Positions 5,758 through 13,575 of a stretch of 28,019 nucleotides of DNA are shown one piece after another. The DNA is from Clostridia bacterium. GTDB taxonomy: Bacteria > Bacillota > Clostridia > Oscillospirales > QAMX01. How positions within the stretch are numbered: the stretch's first letter is position 1; each line of letters starts with the position of its first letter. The translations under genes and the position numbers were made by a program. Location: positions 1-28,019 of the forward strand of contig JAFYLV010000022.1 in assembly GCA_017556885.1 (NCBI GenBank). Reading direction: 5' to 3'. The notes beneath the pieces were generated by a model, which did not search any database, was not told the origin of the DNA, and worked only from the letters and a program-made list of their open reading frames with translations.

Positions 5758-7307
5758 GCGCGCACCTCACAGTCGGATAAGTCTCCTGCGAACAGGGATT
5801 CAAGACGGAAAACTTCTGTCGATTCAAGTTCCAGCCGGGAGAGACTGTGATCTGCAATATGGGGAATACAGAGGGTGCCGAGACCGCCGCCCGTCCAGAC
5901 TTCCGTGGAGGTGCGGTCGCAGAGTAGGCGGAGGGAGATAAGTCCATCCTCGGAACAGAGAGGAAGGCGGCGCTTTCCGCAGCGAAGCTCTCCGGCGTTG
6001 GGATCCACTGTGAGACGAAGGCCGAAAAGAGAAACGGAAAGGGGGCTGCCTGCCCGGAGACAAAGGGATACGTTTACCGGCCCCGGAGGAAGCTCGCGGC
6101 GCAGGCCGCGGGTGTCTTCCGCAGATAGCGTAAAGACGGTCTTTCCGTCGTAGTCGGGAAGGGGATTTGCCCGGAGCCAAAGCTCGCCGGTATACTCGCA
6201 CAGGGTGAGCTCGGCGGGGACGGTCATGGCGCTTTGGAAATGAGTGGCGGGGATGTTGGAGCGATCCCAGGCGATGCGGTAGATGCGCCCGTCGGGGGAA
6301 TCGCTGAAGGTTTGCGCCGCGTAGCTTAGGTTGCCCTCGCCGGTGAGGCAGCGCACGGGAGTGACGGGACGGAAGGCGGTGCCGTCAAATTCACCGATAA
6401 CGTAATAGCCGGAGGCCCCGGAAAGCACCCAAAGCTCGCGCCCGTCAGGAGCGGGAAGGGGATGAAAATCGGGACACTCGGCATCGCCGGGAAGATCGAG
6501 GCGGCAAAGCTCCCGCCAGGAGAGAAGATCCTCCGATGCAAAGATCGCATAGGTGCAGCCCGTGAGATACAGGGACATCACATATCCGCCGGCGGCGGGG
6601 CAGCGGACAACTTTCGGATCGCGGTTTTCACCGGCCACGTGAGGCAGAACGGGGTTTTGCTTATATTTGTTGAAATGAATGCCGTCAAGACTCCATGCCA
6701 AACACTGGGTGTAGGGCTGCCCCGCGGAAAGGGCGGAGGTGCCGCCGGCGGCAGTGTAGAAAAGAAGCAGGGCGGGGGAATCTGCCGTGCCAAGCCCGGT
6801 CACGTTTTCCGTATCGACGATGGCGGAGCCGGAGAACATGGTGCCGAGGGTGTCGGGACGGAGGGCGAGGGGGAGATCCTCCCACGTGACGAGATCACGG
6901 GACACGGCGTGCCCCCAGTGCATATTGCCCCACATGGGGCCCACGGGGTTGTGCTGGTAGAACATGTGCCACTGCCCGCGGAAAAAGACAAGGCCGTTGG
7001 GATCGTTGATCCAGCCGGTGGGTGCGGTGAAATGTACCCGGGGGCGATAACGCTCAGCCTCGATCGGCATCGGCGCAGGTGTGTCGGAAAGGGTGAGAGG
7101 GAGGTCAATGTCCGGCTCGAAGGAAAGTTCCAGCGTTTGTCCGGCAAAGGGGCTGACGTCGTAGCTGTATACCCATTCGCCGCAAGCGGCGGCACGGACG
7201 GAAAGATCAAAGATCAGCGCATCTTCATGAAAAAAGCGCAAACGCTTTTCCGCGGCATGGGGACTGACGGGGAGAAGCAGATATTTTCTGTCGATGGTAA
7301 GCTGCAT
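5754..7307 (-). CDS. Glycoside hydrolase family 32 (beta-fructosidase/sucrose hydrolase)
   Basis: A 517-residue GH32 enzyme with all three catalytic acids: nucleophile Asp102 in WINDPNG (99-105), transition-state stabiliser Asp230 in NRDPKV, and acid/base Glu278 in ECPDF. About 85 residues precede the five-bladed propeller and a C-terminal beta-sandwich follows from about 380. It cleaves terminal beta-D-fructosides in sucrose, fructo-oligosaccharides or inulin-type fructans. No signal peptide is present, so it acts on imported substrate. The start at 7307 has AAAGGA 8 bases upstream; ATG at 7316 is possible. It is first gene of an operon with the fructokinase. An inverted repeat resembling LacI-family operators lies in the early coding region. 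Sucrose versus sucrose-6-phosphate or fructan specificity is undecided, and no PTS gene is nearby. Confidence 0.92.
   Translation of the reverse strand: MQLTIDRKYLLLPVSPHAAEKRLRFFHEDALIFDLSVRAAACGEWVYSYDVSPFAGQTLELSFEPDIDLPLTLSDTPAPMPIEAERYRPRVHFTAPTGWINDPNGLVFFRGQWHMFYQHNPVGPMWGNMHWGHAVSRDLVTWEDLPLALRPDTLGTMFSGSAIVDTENVTGLGTADSPALLLFYTAAGGTSALSAGQPYTQCLAWSLDGIHFNKYKQNPVLPHVAGENRDPKVVRCPAAGGYVMSLYLTGCTYAIFASEDLLSWRELCRLDLPGDAECPDFHPLPAPDGRELWVLSGASGYYVIGEFDGTAFRPVTPVRCLTGEGNLSYAAQTFSDSPDGRIYRIAWDRSNIPATHFQSAMTVPAELTLCEYTGELWLRANPLPDYDGKTVFTLSAEDTRGLRRELPPGPVNVSLCLRAGSPLSVSLFGLRLTVDPNAGELRCGKRRLPLCSEDGLISLRLLCDRTSTEVWTGGGLGTLCIPHIADHSLSRLELESTEVFRLESLFAGDLSDCEVRA
7232..7249. promoter_or_regulatory. 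Candidate LacI/CcpA-type operator inside the GH32 gene
   Basis: AAAAGCG (7232-7238) and CGCTTTT (7243-7249) form a perfect inverted repeat with a 4-base spacer, about 60 bases into the GH32 gene. The CG-containing centre flanked by A/T resembles LacI-family sites. Such sites downstream of a promoter can act as roadblocks. It may also be a coding coincidence. Confidence 0.35.
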
Positions 7308-7354
7308 TTTTTTCATCCTTTCGGGAAGAAATAAGACGGTTTGCCACACCTTTT

Positions 7355-7383
7355 ATTATAATCGCGGAGACACCCGCCGTCAA
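7355..7383 (-). promoter_or_regulatory. Sigma-A promoter of the GH32-fructokinase operon
   Basis: Minus strand: TTGACG (7378-7383), 17-base spacer, TATAAT (7355-7360). Divergent from the murA promoter. Confidence 0.88.
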
Positions 7384-7439
7384 GGGAAAAACGGTGCGGA
7401 AAAAGAGTGGATTTTCTAAAGAAAAATTACAAAAATCCT

Positions 7440-7469
7440 TTGACACAAATTGCTGCGATGTGGTATAAT
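7440..7469 (+). promoter_or_regulatory. Sigma-A promoter of murA
   Basis: TTGACA (7440-7445), 18-base spacer, TGG-TATAAT with extended -10 (7464-7469). It lies about 90 bases upstream of the murA start. Confidence 0.88.
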
Positions 7470-7556
7470 TCAACATGTAAGATTGTACCTTTTCGGACGC
7501 CGGCGAAAATGCGACGGAAAGCCCGACCACACAACACCTTGTGGAGGAGAATAGCT

Positions 7557-8846
7557 TTGGCGTATAAATATATGATCAACGGCGGTGCCTGCCTTAAGGG
7601 TGCCATTAATGTGGGAGGCTGCAAAAATGCGGCCGTTGCCATTCTGCCCGCGGCCACAATGGTCCGCGGTGTTTGCCGTATTGAGAATGTGCCCCGCATC
7701 AGCGATATCTATGCCTGGCTGGATATCCTCACCCGTATGGGTGTGTCCGTGAGATCGATCAACGAGACCACCGTGGAGATCGACTCCACCAGCCTCCGCA
7801 GCATCCCCGCCACCTTTGATGTGATGCGCGAGATGCGCGCTTCCTATTATCTCATCGGCGCGCTGCTCTCCCGCTTTGGTGAGGCGCAGGTCTCCATGCC
7901 CGGCGGTTGTGATTTCGGTGTCCGTCCCATTGACCAGCACATCAAGGGCTTCCGCAGCCTCGGATCGGATATTGAGGTGCGTAACGGCATCATCCACGCG
8001 AAGGCAGAGCACCTTGCCGGCAACCACGTGTACATGGACGTGGTGTCCGTCGGTGCGACCATCAACGTGATGCTTGCCGCGACTCTTGCCGACGGTATGA
8101 CCGTTATCGAGAATGCTGCGAAGGAGCCGCACATCGTTGATGTGGCCAACTTCCTCAACACCATGGGTGCGGACATCAAGGGCGCCGGTACGGATATGAT
8201 CAAGATCAACGGTGTCAAGGAGCTGCACGGCGGAACCTATTCCATTATTCCCGACCAGATCGAGGCGGGCACCTATATGGTTCTTGCCGCGGCCACGGAG
8301 AGTGATCTGCTCATCAACAACGTCATTCCCAAGCATCTGGAATGCATCACCGCAAAGCTCCGCGAGATCGGGGCCGATGTGGAAGAACTGGACGAGGCTG
8401 TCCGCGTGCGCGGCAACGGCCGTCCCGGTAAGGCCATGATCAAGACCATGCCGCACCCGGGTTTCCCCACCGATATGCAGCCCCAGATCGCGACCCTGCT
8501 TGCCCTTGCGGACGGAACTTCCGTTGTTACCGAGGGCGTGTATGACAACCGTTTCCGCTATGTGGACGAGCTTCGCCGCATGGGTGCCCACATTCAGGTG
8601 GATGGAAAGGTAGCTGTCATTGAGGGCGTCGCAGGATTCACCGGAGCCGCTGTGCGTGCCTGTGATCTGCGTGCGGGTGCGGCGCTTGTCATCGCCGGCC
8701 TTGCCGCCACCGGTCTCACGGAGATCGAAGGCGTGTCCCACATCGAGCGCGGCTATGAAATGATGATCGAAAAGCTCTGTGCCGTGGGCGCAGATATCTC
8801 CGTTCGTGAGATCGAGACCCCGTCGGTAATCCGGGAGGCGCTGTAG
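7557..8846 (+). CDS. murA: UDP-N-acetylglucosamine 1-carboxyvinyltransferase
   Basis: First committed enzyme of peptidoglycan synthesis, transferring enolpyruvate from PEP to UDP-GlcNAc in the cytoplasm. The 429-residue product has Lys23 in GCKNAA, the catalytic loop PGGCDFGVRP with Cys118 (the fosfomycin target), and FPTDMQPQ with the conserved Asp. The start is a TTG at 7557: GGAGG (7543-7547) is 9 bases upstream, the next ATG (7572) is too far from it, and the resulting N-terminus MAYKYMINGG fits the family. An open frame extends upstream to 7407 but overlaps the promoter, so that start is rejected. Transcribed alone, with a terminator after it. Confidence 0.95.
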   Translation: MAYKYMINGGACLKGAINVGGCKNAAVAILPAATMVRGVCRIENVPRISDIYAWLDILTRMGVSVRSINETTVEIDSTSLRSIPATFDVMREMRASYYLIGALLSRFGEAQVSMPGGCDFGVRPIDQHIKGFRSLGSDIEVRNGIIHAKAEHLAGNHVYMDVVSVGATINVMLAATLADGMTVIENAAKEPHIVDVANFLNTMGADIKGAGTDMIKINGVKELHGGTYSIIPDQIEAGTYMVLAAATESDLLINNVIPKHLECITAKLREIGADVEELDEAVRVRGNGRPGKAMIKTMPHPGFPTDMQPQIATLLALADGTSVVTEGVYDNRFRYVDELRRMGAHIQVDGKVAVIEGVAGFTGAAVRACDLRAGAALVIAGLAATGLTEIEGVSHIERGYEMMIEKLCAVGADISVREIETPSVIREAL

Positions 8847-8883
8847 GGTAGCGCGCCATATAAACCGGTAAAGACGTAAAAAC

Positions 8884-8926
8884 GGTCGGGGGCCCGTATT
8901 TCCGGATCCCCGACTTTTATTATTTT
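8884..8926 (+). terminator. Rho-independent terminator after murA
   Basis: GTCGGGG (8885-8891) pairs with CCCCGAC (8908-8914), followed by TTTTATTATTTTT. It separates murA from walJ. Confidence 0.8.
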
Positions 8927-8969
8927 TAGAGACAACCAACCAAGCAGGATGCTGAAAGGCACATAACTT

Positions 8970-9764
8970 ATGTTGAAATACTTTTCCATCGCAAGCAGTT
9001 CCTCCGGCAACTGCCATTTTCTTACCGACGGCGTGACCAATGTTCTTATTGATGCCGGTGTTTCCGCCCGGAAGATCACCGCCGCACTTGCTGCAAATGA
9101 GCTGCGGCTGGGGGATATCCTCTACGTTCTGGTCACCCACGGCCATCAGGATCACGTGCACAGCGTGGCTGCACTTTATGAAAAATACGGCGTCAAGGTC
9201 ATCACAAACAAGCTGACCGCCGCCGAGCTGATGAAGGATATGCCGAAGAAGGCCATTAAGGGTGTGTACACTCCCGGTGCGGCCTTTGCCATCGGCAATA
9301 TCCGCATCAATACCTTTCCCCTGTCCCACGATGCACCCTGCTGCAACGGTTTCCGATTTACGGGACGGACAGGTGAGAGCCTTGCCTTTGCAACGGACCT
9401 TGGCTTTGCGGACAAGGCCGTGGTGGATGCCCTGACCGGCGCGGGCCTTGTGGTTTTAGAGTCGAATTATGACGAACATATGCTGCAGACCGGCCCCTAT
9501 CCCCAGACCCTCAAGCGTCGTATCTGCTCCACAACGGGACATCTGTGCAACCTGGATTGCGCAAATGCGCTGAAGGAGCTTTCTGCGCGCGGCACGAAGT
9601 ATTTTGCCCTGGCGCACTTAAGCGATCATAACAACACACCGGAGACGGCGCTGGCTGCGGCGGAGAAAGCCCTTGAAGGCACAGGATGCAGCGTCAAGGC
9701 GCTGCCCAAGGACGGCGCAGGCCCCGTTTACATACTGGAAAAGACGGAAATATGGTCCGCGTAA
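8970..9764 (+). CDS. walJ: WalJ/YycJ-type metallo-beta-lactamase-fold hydrolase
   Basis: A 264-residue MBL-fold protein with the metal motif THGHQDH (56-62), later metal-site PLSHDA and ATDLG, and the characteristic start FSIASSSSGNCHF of the YycJ/WalJ family. In Bacillus and Streptococcus this family is tied to the WalRK locus, and a 5'-3' DNA exonuclease activity has been attributed to it. Here there is no walRK, but the gene overlaps rlmH by 13 bases, a pairing that echoes the yycJ...rlmH order of Firmicutes. It is cytoplasmic, with no signal peptide. A weak AAAGG ribosome site precedes the ATG. No clear promoter was found between the murA terminator and the start. Confidence 0.87.
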   Translation: MLKYFSIASSSSGNCHFLTDGVTNVLIDAGVSARKITAALAANELRLGDILYVLVTHGHQDHVHSVAALYEKYGVKVITNKLTAAELMKDMPKKAIKGVYTPGAAFAIGNIRINTFPLSHDAPCCNGFRFTGRTGESLAFATDLGFADKAVVDALTGAGLVVLESNYDEHMLQTGPYPQTLKRRICSTTGHLCNLDCANALKELSARGTKYFALAHLSDHNNTPETALAAAEKALEGTGCSVKALPKDGAGPVYILEKTEIWSA

Positions 9765-10234
9765 AGCTTATCTGTGTGGGAAAGCTCAAGGAGAGCTTCT
9801 ATAAGCAGGCTGCCGCAGAGTACGAAAAGCGGCTGAAGGGCTACTGCCTGCCGGAGATCCTGGAGCTTGCGGAGGAACGGCTGCCGGATGCGCCCTCTCA
9901 GGCGGAGATCGACGCCGCCCTCGGGCGGGAATCGGCTCGGATATTTAAGAGTATCCCGCCCCGTGCCTATACGGTGGTCATGACCCCCGAGGGGAGAAAA
10001 TGTGACAGCGCCGGTGTAGCAAAGCTGCTTTCGGAGGCGGAGATCGCCGGCGGCGGAACGGTGTGTTTTATCATCGGCTCTTCCTTCGGGCTTGACCCGG
10101 AAGTCAAACACCGGGCAAACTGCCTGCTTTCCATGTCGGACATGACCTTTCCCCATCATCTGGCCCGGATCATGGTGCTGGAGCAGATCTACCGGGGCTA
10201 TTCCATCCGCGCCGGCGGAAAATATGACAAATGA
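9752..10234 (+). CDS. rlmH: 23S rRNA pseudouridine-1915 N3-methyltransferase
   Basis: A 160-residue SPOUT methyltransferase that methylates pseudouridine 1915 in helix 69 of 23S rRNA. Features: N-terminal VKLICVGKLKESFY, SAM-binding knot segment FIIGSSFGLDPEV (106-118), and the signature MTFPHHLARIMVLEQIYR (131-148). The usual C-terminal YHK is YDK here, a conservative departure at the active-site tail. In the knot loop the usual IGG is IGS. Start at 9752 overlaps the end of walJ by 13 bases. Length matches the 155-160 residues of the family. Confidence 0.95.
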   Translation: MVRVKLICVGKLKESFYKQAAAEYEKRLKGYCLPEILELAEERLPDAPSQAEIDAALGRESARIFKSIPPRAYTVVMTPEGRKCDSAGVAKLLSEAEIAGGGTVCFIIGSSFGLDPEVKHRANCLLSMSDMTFPHHLARIMVLEQIYRGYSIRAGGKYDK

Positions 10235-10236
10235 AA

Positions 10237-10280
10237 ATTCCCGATCCTGCATAGACGGCAAGGATCGGGAATATTTTTTT
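10237..10280 (+). terminator. Rho-independent terminator after rlmH
   Basis: Perfect 12-bp stem (10237-10248 with 10261-10272) followed by T7. A run of A before the stem is short, so it is mainly a plus-strand terminator. Confidence 0.88.
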
Positions 10281-10307
10281 GGTAAAAAGAGATGATCGGG
10301 GGAAGTG

Positions 10308-10595
10308 ATGGGTATGCATTTGAACATCCGGGTGGCAACGCTCCGGCGGCTGGAGGTGCTGAATATTCAGAACGGCAGGCGGTTGGGGATCCTGTATGCC
10401 TGCGAGATCGACACGGAGAGCGGCTGCATTCGAAACCTCACCGTCCGGACGGGGGAGGGACTGTTTTCTGCAGGACCCCACCGGGATCGCTGCATTCCCT
10501 GGAGCCAGGTGGTGCGCATCGGGCAGGATGCGGTGCTGGTGGACTGCGAGGCGGGGGGAGAGGAGCCGGAACGGGAACCGTGTATCCGTCTGTAG
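10308..10595 (+). CDS. YlmC/YmxH-family PRC-barrel protein
   Basis: A protein of about 95 residues with a PRC-barrel: LEVLNIQNGRRLGILYACEIDTESG is the typical YlmC/YmxH opening and IPWSQVVRIGQDAVLVD the typical close. The family is small, widespread in spore-forming Firmicutes and often labelled a sporulation protein, though its molecular role is unclear. The start is ambiguous: GTG 10305, ATG 10308 and ATG 10314 all lie near a GGGGGA at 10298-10303. The family alignment does not need the extra N-terminal residues. It ends one base before the convergent znuB stop codon, and no terminator lies between the two. Confidence 0.8.
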   Translation: MGMHLNIRVATLRRLEVLNIQNGRRLGILYACEIDTESGCIRNLTVRTGEGLFSAGPHRDRCIPWSQVVRIGQDAVLVDCEAGGEEPEREPCIRL

Positions 10596-10596
10596 A

Positions 10597-11421
10597 TCAC
10601 CTGCTTGGCTTTACAAGCATGCCCGCAAGGGAGAAAAGCAGGTAGAAAAGGATATTTGCGCAGACGATGCTGGCACCGGCCGGGGTAGAGAAGAAGTAGG
10701 AAACGGTGATGCCGCAAAGAAAACACAGGGCGGAGAGTACCGCCGAGGATATGACCGCCGTGCGGAAACTGCGGAAGAGGCGCAGCGAGGTGACGGCGGG
10801 GAAGATGATGAGGCTGGAGATCAGCATGGCACCCATCAGCCGCATACCGATGACCACGGTGACCGCCGTCAGGGCGGCACACAGCAGGGCGTAGCCCTCT
10901 GCCCGCAGACCGCTGGCACGGGCAAAGTCCTCATCAAAGGTGACCGCAAAGATGCGGGGATAGAAAAGCACAAACAGGGTGAGGACGACGACGGAGAGAA
11001 CGATGCACAACAGCACATCCTCCCGGCTGACGGCAAGGATCGAGCCGAACATATAACTGCTTAAGTCTACATTAACGCCCGGGGTGACGGAAATGGCCAT
11101 GACGCCGATGGCGAGGGCGCCGGTGGAAAGAATGGCCACGGCGGCATCTCCGCGCAGGCGGGCGGAATGGCGGCGGTGCATAAGGGAAAAGGCGGCGACG
11201 AGCACCACGGGGATGGCGATCTTCAGGGGTGCGAGATTGGCAACCAGCGCCACGGCGGTGGCACCGAAGGCCACGTGGGAAAGACCGTCACCGATCATGG
11301 AAAGATTTTTGAGCACCAGAATGACTCCGAGCAGCGCAGCGCAGAGGCTGATGAGTAGGCCGGCAACGATGGCGCGCTGCATAAAGGGATAAGAAAGCAT
11401 TTCAAGGATGGATTCAAGCAT
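10597..11421 (-). CDS. znuB: Zinc ABC transporter permease
   Basis: A 274-residue integral membrane protein of the ABC-3 family, the membrane channel of a zinc (or manganese) importer. Eight or nine hydrophobic segments alternate with short loops. LVLKNLSMIGDGLSHVAFG near the N-terminus and DEDFARASGLRAEG later are family landmarks, the latter probably contacting the ATPase. The ATG at 11421 overlaps the end of znuC by 8 bases. It is last gene of the zur-znuA-znuC-znuB operon, and no hairpin terminator is visible because the stop nearly touches the convergent gene. Zinc is inferred from the operon regulator and binding protein. Confidence 0.92.
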   Translation of the reverse strand: MLESILEMLSYPFMQRAIVAGLLISLCAALLGVILVLKNLSMIGDGLSHVAFGATAVALVANLAPLKIAIPVVLVAAFSLMHRRHSARLRGDAAVAILSTGALAIGVMAISVTPGVNVDLSSYMFGSILAVSREDVLLCIVLSVVVLTLFVLFYPRIFAVTFDEDFARASGLRAEGYALLCAALTAVTVVIGMRLMGAMLISSLIIFPAVTSLRLFRSFRTAVISSAVLSALCFLCGITVSYFFSTPAGASIVCANILFYLLFSLAGMLVKPSR

Positions 11422-12121
11422 GACAGACACCTCCGAGCAGAAGTTCGGCGGCATCACTTGCACGGTAGTCCTCCGCCGGACCGAAATAGACCTGCCGGCC
11501 GGCAAGGTGCAGCACGTGGGTGGCATCGGAGAGGGCGGCCTGCATATCGTGGGAGATCATGATGACCGTCATGCCTTCGCGGTTGCAGTCGCGGATGATG
11601 CCGTAAAGTTCCGCCGTGACCACGGGGTCGAGTCCGGCGACGGGTTCATCCAGCAGGAGAACACGGCGGGTGGCGCACAGGGCGCGGCAGAGCAGCACAC
11701 GCTGCTGCTGACCGCCGGAAAGCTCCTGCCAGGGGCGGCGGGCAAGATGAGAAATCCCCAGCTTTTCCATAACTTCTGCAGCCCGGCGTCGGGCGGCGGC
11801 AGAATAGAACAGACGGCGGCCAAGAGAATTCTGACAGCCGGAAAGCACGATCTCCCGGACGCTTGCGGGAAAATCCCGGGCGATGGAGGCCTGCTGGGGC
11901 AGATAGCCGATCTCTGTGCGGCGAAGTCCCTCACCGAAGGTGATCTCCCCGCGATCGGGAGATTTCAGAGAGAGAAGCGCCTTCATAAGCGTGGATTTTC
12001 CGGAGCCGTTTTCGCCGACGATGCAGAGATAATCTCCGGCGGAAAGGGAAAACTCCACGTCCTCAAGGACACGGCGGCCCTCATAGGACAGCGCGAGGTT
12101 TTTGCAGGTGATGAGCGCCAT
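11414..12121 (-). CDS. znuC: Zinc ABC transporter ATP-binding protein
   Basis: A 235-residue ABC ATPase powering zinc import at the inner face of the membrane. Walker A GENGSGKST (36-44), Q-loop at YLPQQAS, signature LSGGQQQR (134-141), Walker B LLLDEP (155-160) and switch histidine in MISHDM are all intact. It overlaps znuB by 8 bases and starts 2 bases after the znuA stop, so the transporter genes are tightly coupled. Length is normal for ZnuC/MntB-type ATPases. Confidence 0.93.
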   Translation of the reverse strand: MALITCKNLALSYEGRRVLEDVEFSLSAGDYLCIVGENGSGKSTLMKALLSLKSPDRGEITFGEGLRRTEIGYLPQQASIARDFPASVREIVLSGCQNSLGRRLFYSAAARRRAAEVMEKLGISHLARRPWQELSGGQQQRVLLCRALCATRRVLLLDEPVAGLDPVVTAELYGIIRDCNREGMTVIMISHDMQAALSDATHVLHLAGRQVYFGPAEDYRASDAAELLLGGVCHA

Positions 12122-12123
12122 AA

Positions 12124-13047
12124 TTATTTCAGAGCCTCCGTAAGAACCGTAACATTTTTGTTCATCAGGGAGAGATAGGTCTCTCCGCGGGAATATTCCT
12201 CCGCCGTCACGTTGTGGCAGGAATGCAGTGTAAGCACCTTTGCGCCGGAAGCCTCGGCAATGGCATCCGCCACGAGGCCGGAGGAAAGCTCACACTTGAG
12301 CACAACAGGGATGGCATCTGCCTTTACCCGGTTGATGAGGGCGGCAACAGTGGCAGCACTGGGCTCGGTATCCGCTGCGCAGCCGGGAAAGGCGGAAACG
12401 GCCTCAAGGCCGAGCTGCTCGGTGAAATAGCGCATGGGAAAACGGTCGCCGAAGATGAGCGTGCGGCGCGTGCCGCCTGTCACCGCGGCCTGCAGGCGGT
12501 CGGATAAGGTGCGAAGCTCTTCACAGTAGCTTTCGGCACGGCTGCGGTAGGTTTCTTCATTTTCGGGATCTGCAGCACAGAGGGCATCGGAGATGCCGCG
12601 GACGATCTCCTCGGCCATTTTCGGAGAGGTCCAGACGTGCTCGTCGTATTCCCCGTGGTCGTGGCCGGTATGCTCGGCGTGATCGTGATCTGCCGCGCAG
12701 AGGGAATCCACACATTCCATCATCTTCACAACAGAGCAGCCGGCACCGCCGGAAAGAAGGGTATCGGCCCATGTGTCCGATGTGCCGCCGTTGCAGATGA
12801 AAAGATCGCATTCGGTGATGCGGCGCATATCCTGCGGGGTGGGATCGTAGGTGTGGACCTCCTCACCGGGGGCAATGAGAAGCTCAAGCGCAATAAGATC
12901 CCCGGCGATGGCCCGCGCAAAATCGTAGGCGGGGAAGACGGTGCAGACCACGGAGATGCAATCGTCGGAGTTTTTTTCCGTGGTACAACCGCAAGTCAGG
13001 GAGAGAAGAAGGGCGAGGGTCAGCAAAAGTACAAGGATCCGTTTCAT
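12124..13047 (-). CDS. znuA: Zinc ABC transporter substrate-binding lipoprotein
   Basis: A 307-residue cluster A-I binding protein. A lipoprotein signal (MKRIL, hydrophobic stretch, LTCGC) places the mature N-terminus at Cys21, anchored outside the cell. A His/Asp-rich loop (DHDHAEHTGHDHGEYDEH, about 120-137) is typical of zinc-specific proteins. Metal-site candidates include His65 in EVHTYDP and His137 in EHVW. The position that usually carries the third histidine reads FGDRF, and the C-terminal site has LHSCHNV in place of the usual LDP, so the ligand set probably differs from E. coli ZnuA. The ATG overlaps the zur stop in an ATGA. The family is certain, the metal inferred. Confidence 0.92.
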   Translation of the reverse strand: MKRILVLLLTLALLLSLTCGCTTEKNSDDCISVVCTVFPAYDFARAIAGDLIALELLIAPGEEVHTYDPTPQDMRRITECDLFICNGGTSDTWADTLLSGGAGCSVVKMMECVDSLCAADHDHAEHTGHDHGEYDEHVWTSPKMAEEIVRGISDALCAADPENEETYRSRAESYCEELRTLSDRLQAAVTGGTRRTLIFGDRFPMRYFTEQLGLEAVSAFPGCAADTEPSAATVAALINRVKADAIPVVLKCELSSGLVADAIAEASGAKVLTLHSCHNVTAEEYSRGETYLSLMNKNVTVLTEALK

Positions 13048-13442
13048 TTGCACCCTCCGCAATCGGCGCAGGTGCCGTAGATGGTGGTTTTTGCATTGTC
13101 CACGCAGAAACGGTGCTCGGCCATGATATGTGCTTCCATTTCCTTCATAAAGGCACAGTCCATATGAATGAGACGTCCGCAGCGGCCGCACTTCAGGTGA
13201 AAGTGGCTGCGGCAGGCATCCTTTTTATACTGATAGAGGGAGCCGCGTCCCTCGGGGGAGACAAAGCGCACCAGCTCGCCCTCCTCCGCGAAGCGGGAGA
13301 GCAGGCGGTAGACGGTGGCCTGTCCAAGAGACAGGCTTTTTTCCTTTAATATATCTCCGGCGGAGAAGCAGGCCTCCGGCCGTTCTCTGAAAAACTGCAG
13401 CAGGGCTTCCCGCTGACGGGTATCGTATTCCTTGCGTCCCAC
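13044..13442 (-). CDS. zur: Fur-family metalloregulator, probable Zur
   Basis: A 132-residue Fur-family repressor. An N-terminal winged helix (about 1-75, including LGQATVYRLLSRFAEEG) is followed by the HFHLKCGRCGR metal region and a C-terminal CADCGGC. The CxxC pairs at 85-88 and 125-128 form the structural zinc site of Fur/Zur. The start is GTG at 13442, with GGGAGGTG 5-7 bases upstream. It is the first gene of the znuACB operon and a palindrome lies in its own promoter, so it probably represses itself and the transporter when zinc is plentiful. Fur, PerR or Mur specificity cannot be fully excluded, but the downstream genes favour zinc. Confidence 0.88.
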   Translation of the reverse strand: MGRKEYDTRQREALLQFFRERPEACFSAGDILKEKSLSLGQATVYRLLSRFAEEGELVRFVSPEGRGSLYQYKKDACRSHFHLKCGRCGRLIHMDCAFMKEMEAHIMAEHRFCVDNAKTTIYGTCADCGGCK

Positions 13443-13464
13443 GGGCGCACCTCCCGGAAATGAA

Positions 13465-13483
13465 TTTGATAGTGAGTATCAAA
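13465..13483. promoter_or_regulatory. Candidate Zur operator
   Basis: TTTGATA (13465-13471) and TATCAAA (13477-13483) form a perfect inverted repeat with a 5-base spacer. Read as a 7-1-7 site it matches the TGATA...TATCA frame of Fur-family boxes. It lies directly downstream of the zur -10, over the expected transcript start, where a bound repressor would block initiation. Confidence 0.75.
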
Positions 13484-13484
13484 A

Positions 13485-13514
13485 ATTATACCACCGGCGG
13501 ACGAGCTGTGTCAA
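13485..13514 (-). promoter_or_regulatory. Sigma-A promoter of zur-znuACB
   Basis: Minus strand: TTGACA (13509-13514), 18-base spacer, TGG-TATAAT with extended -10 (13485-13490). The candidate operator adjoins its downstream edge. Confidence 0.88.
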
Positions 13515-13540
13515 TATCCCGGCAAAATTCTCCGGTGACA

Positions 13541-13569
13541 TTGACAGAACGGGGGAAATGTGCTATATT
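13541..13569 (+). promoter_or_regulatory. Sigma-A promoter of the T-box transcript
   Basis: TTGACA (13541-13546), 17-base spacer, TGC-TATATT with extended -10 (13564-13569). The leader would begin near 13576. It is divergent from the zur promoter, with about 26 bases between the -35 boxes. Confidence 0.85.
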
Positions 13570-13575
13570 TATCTT

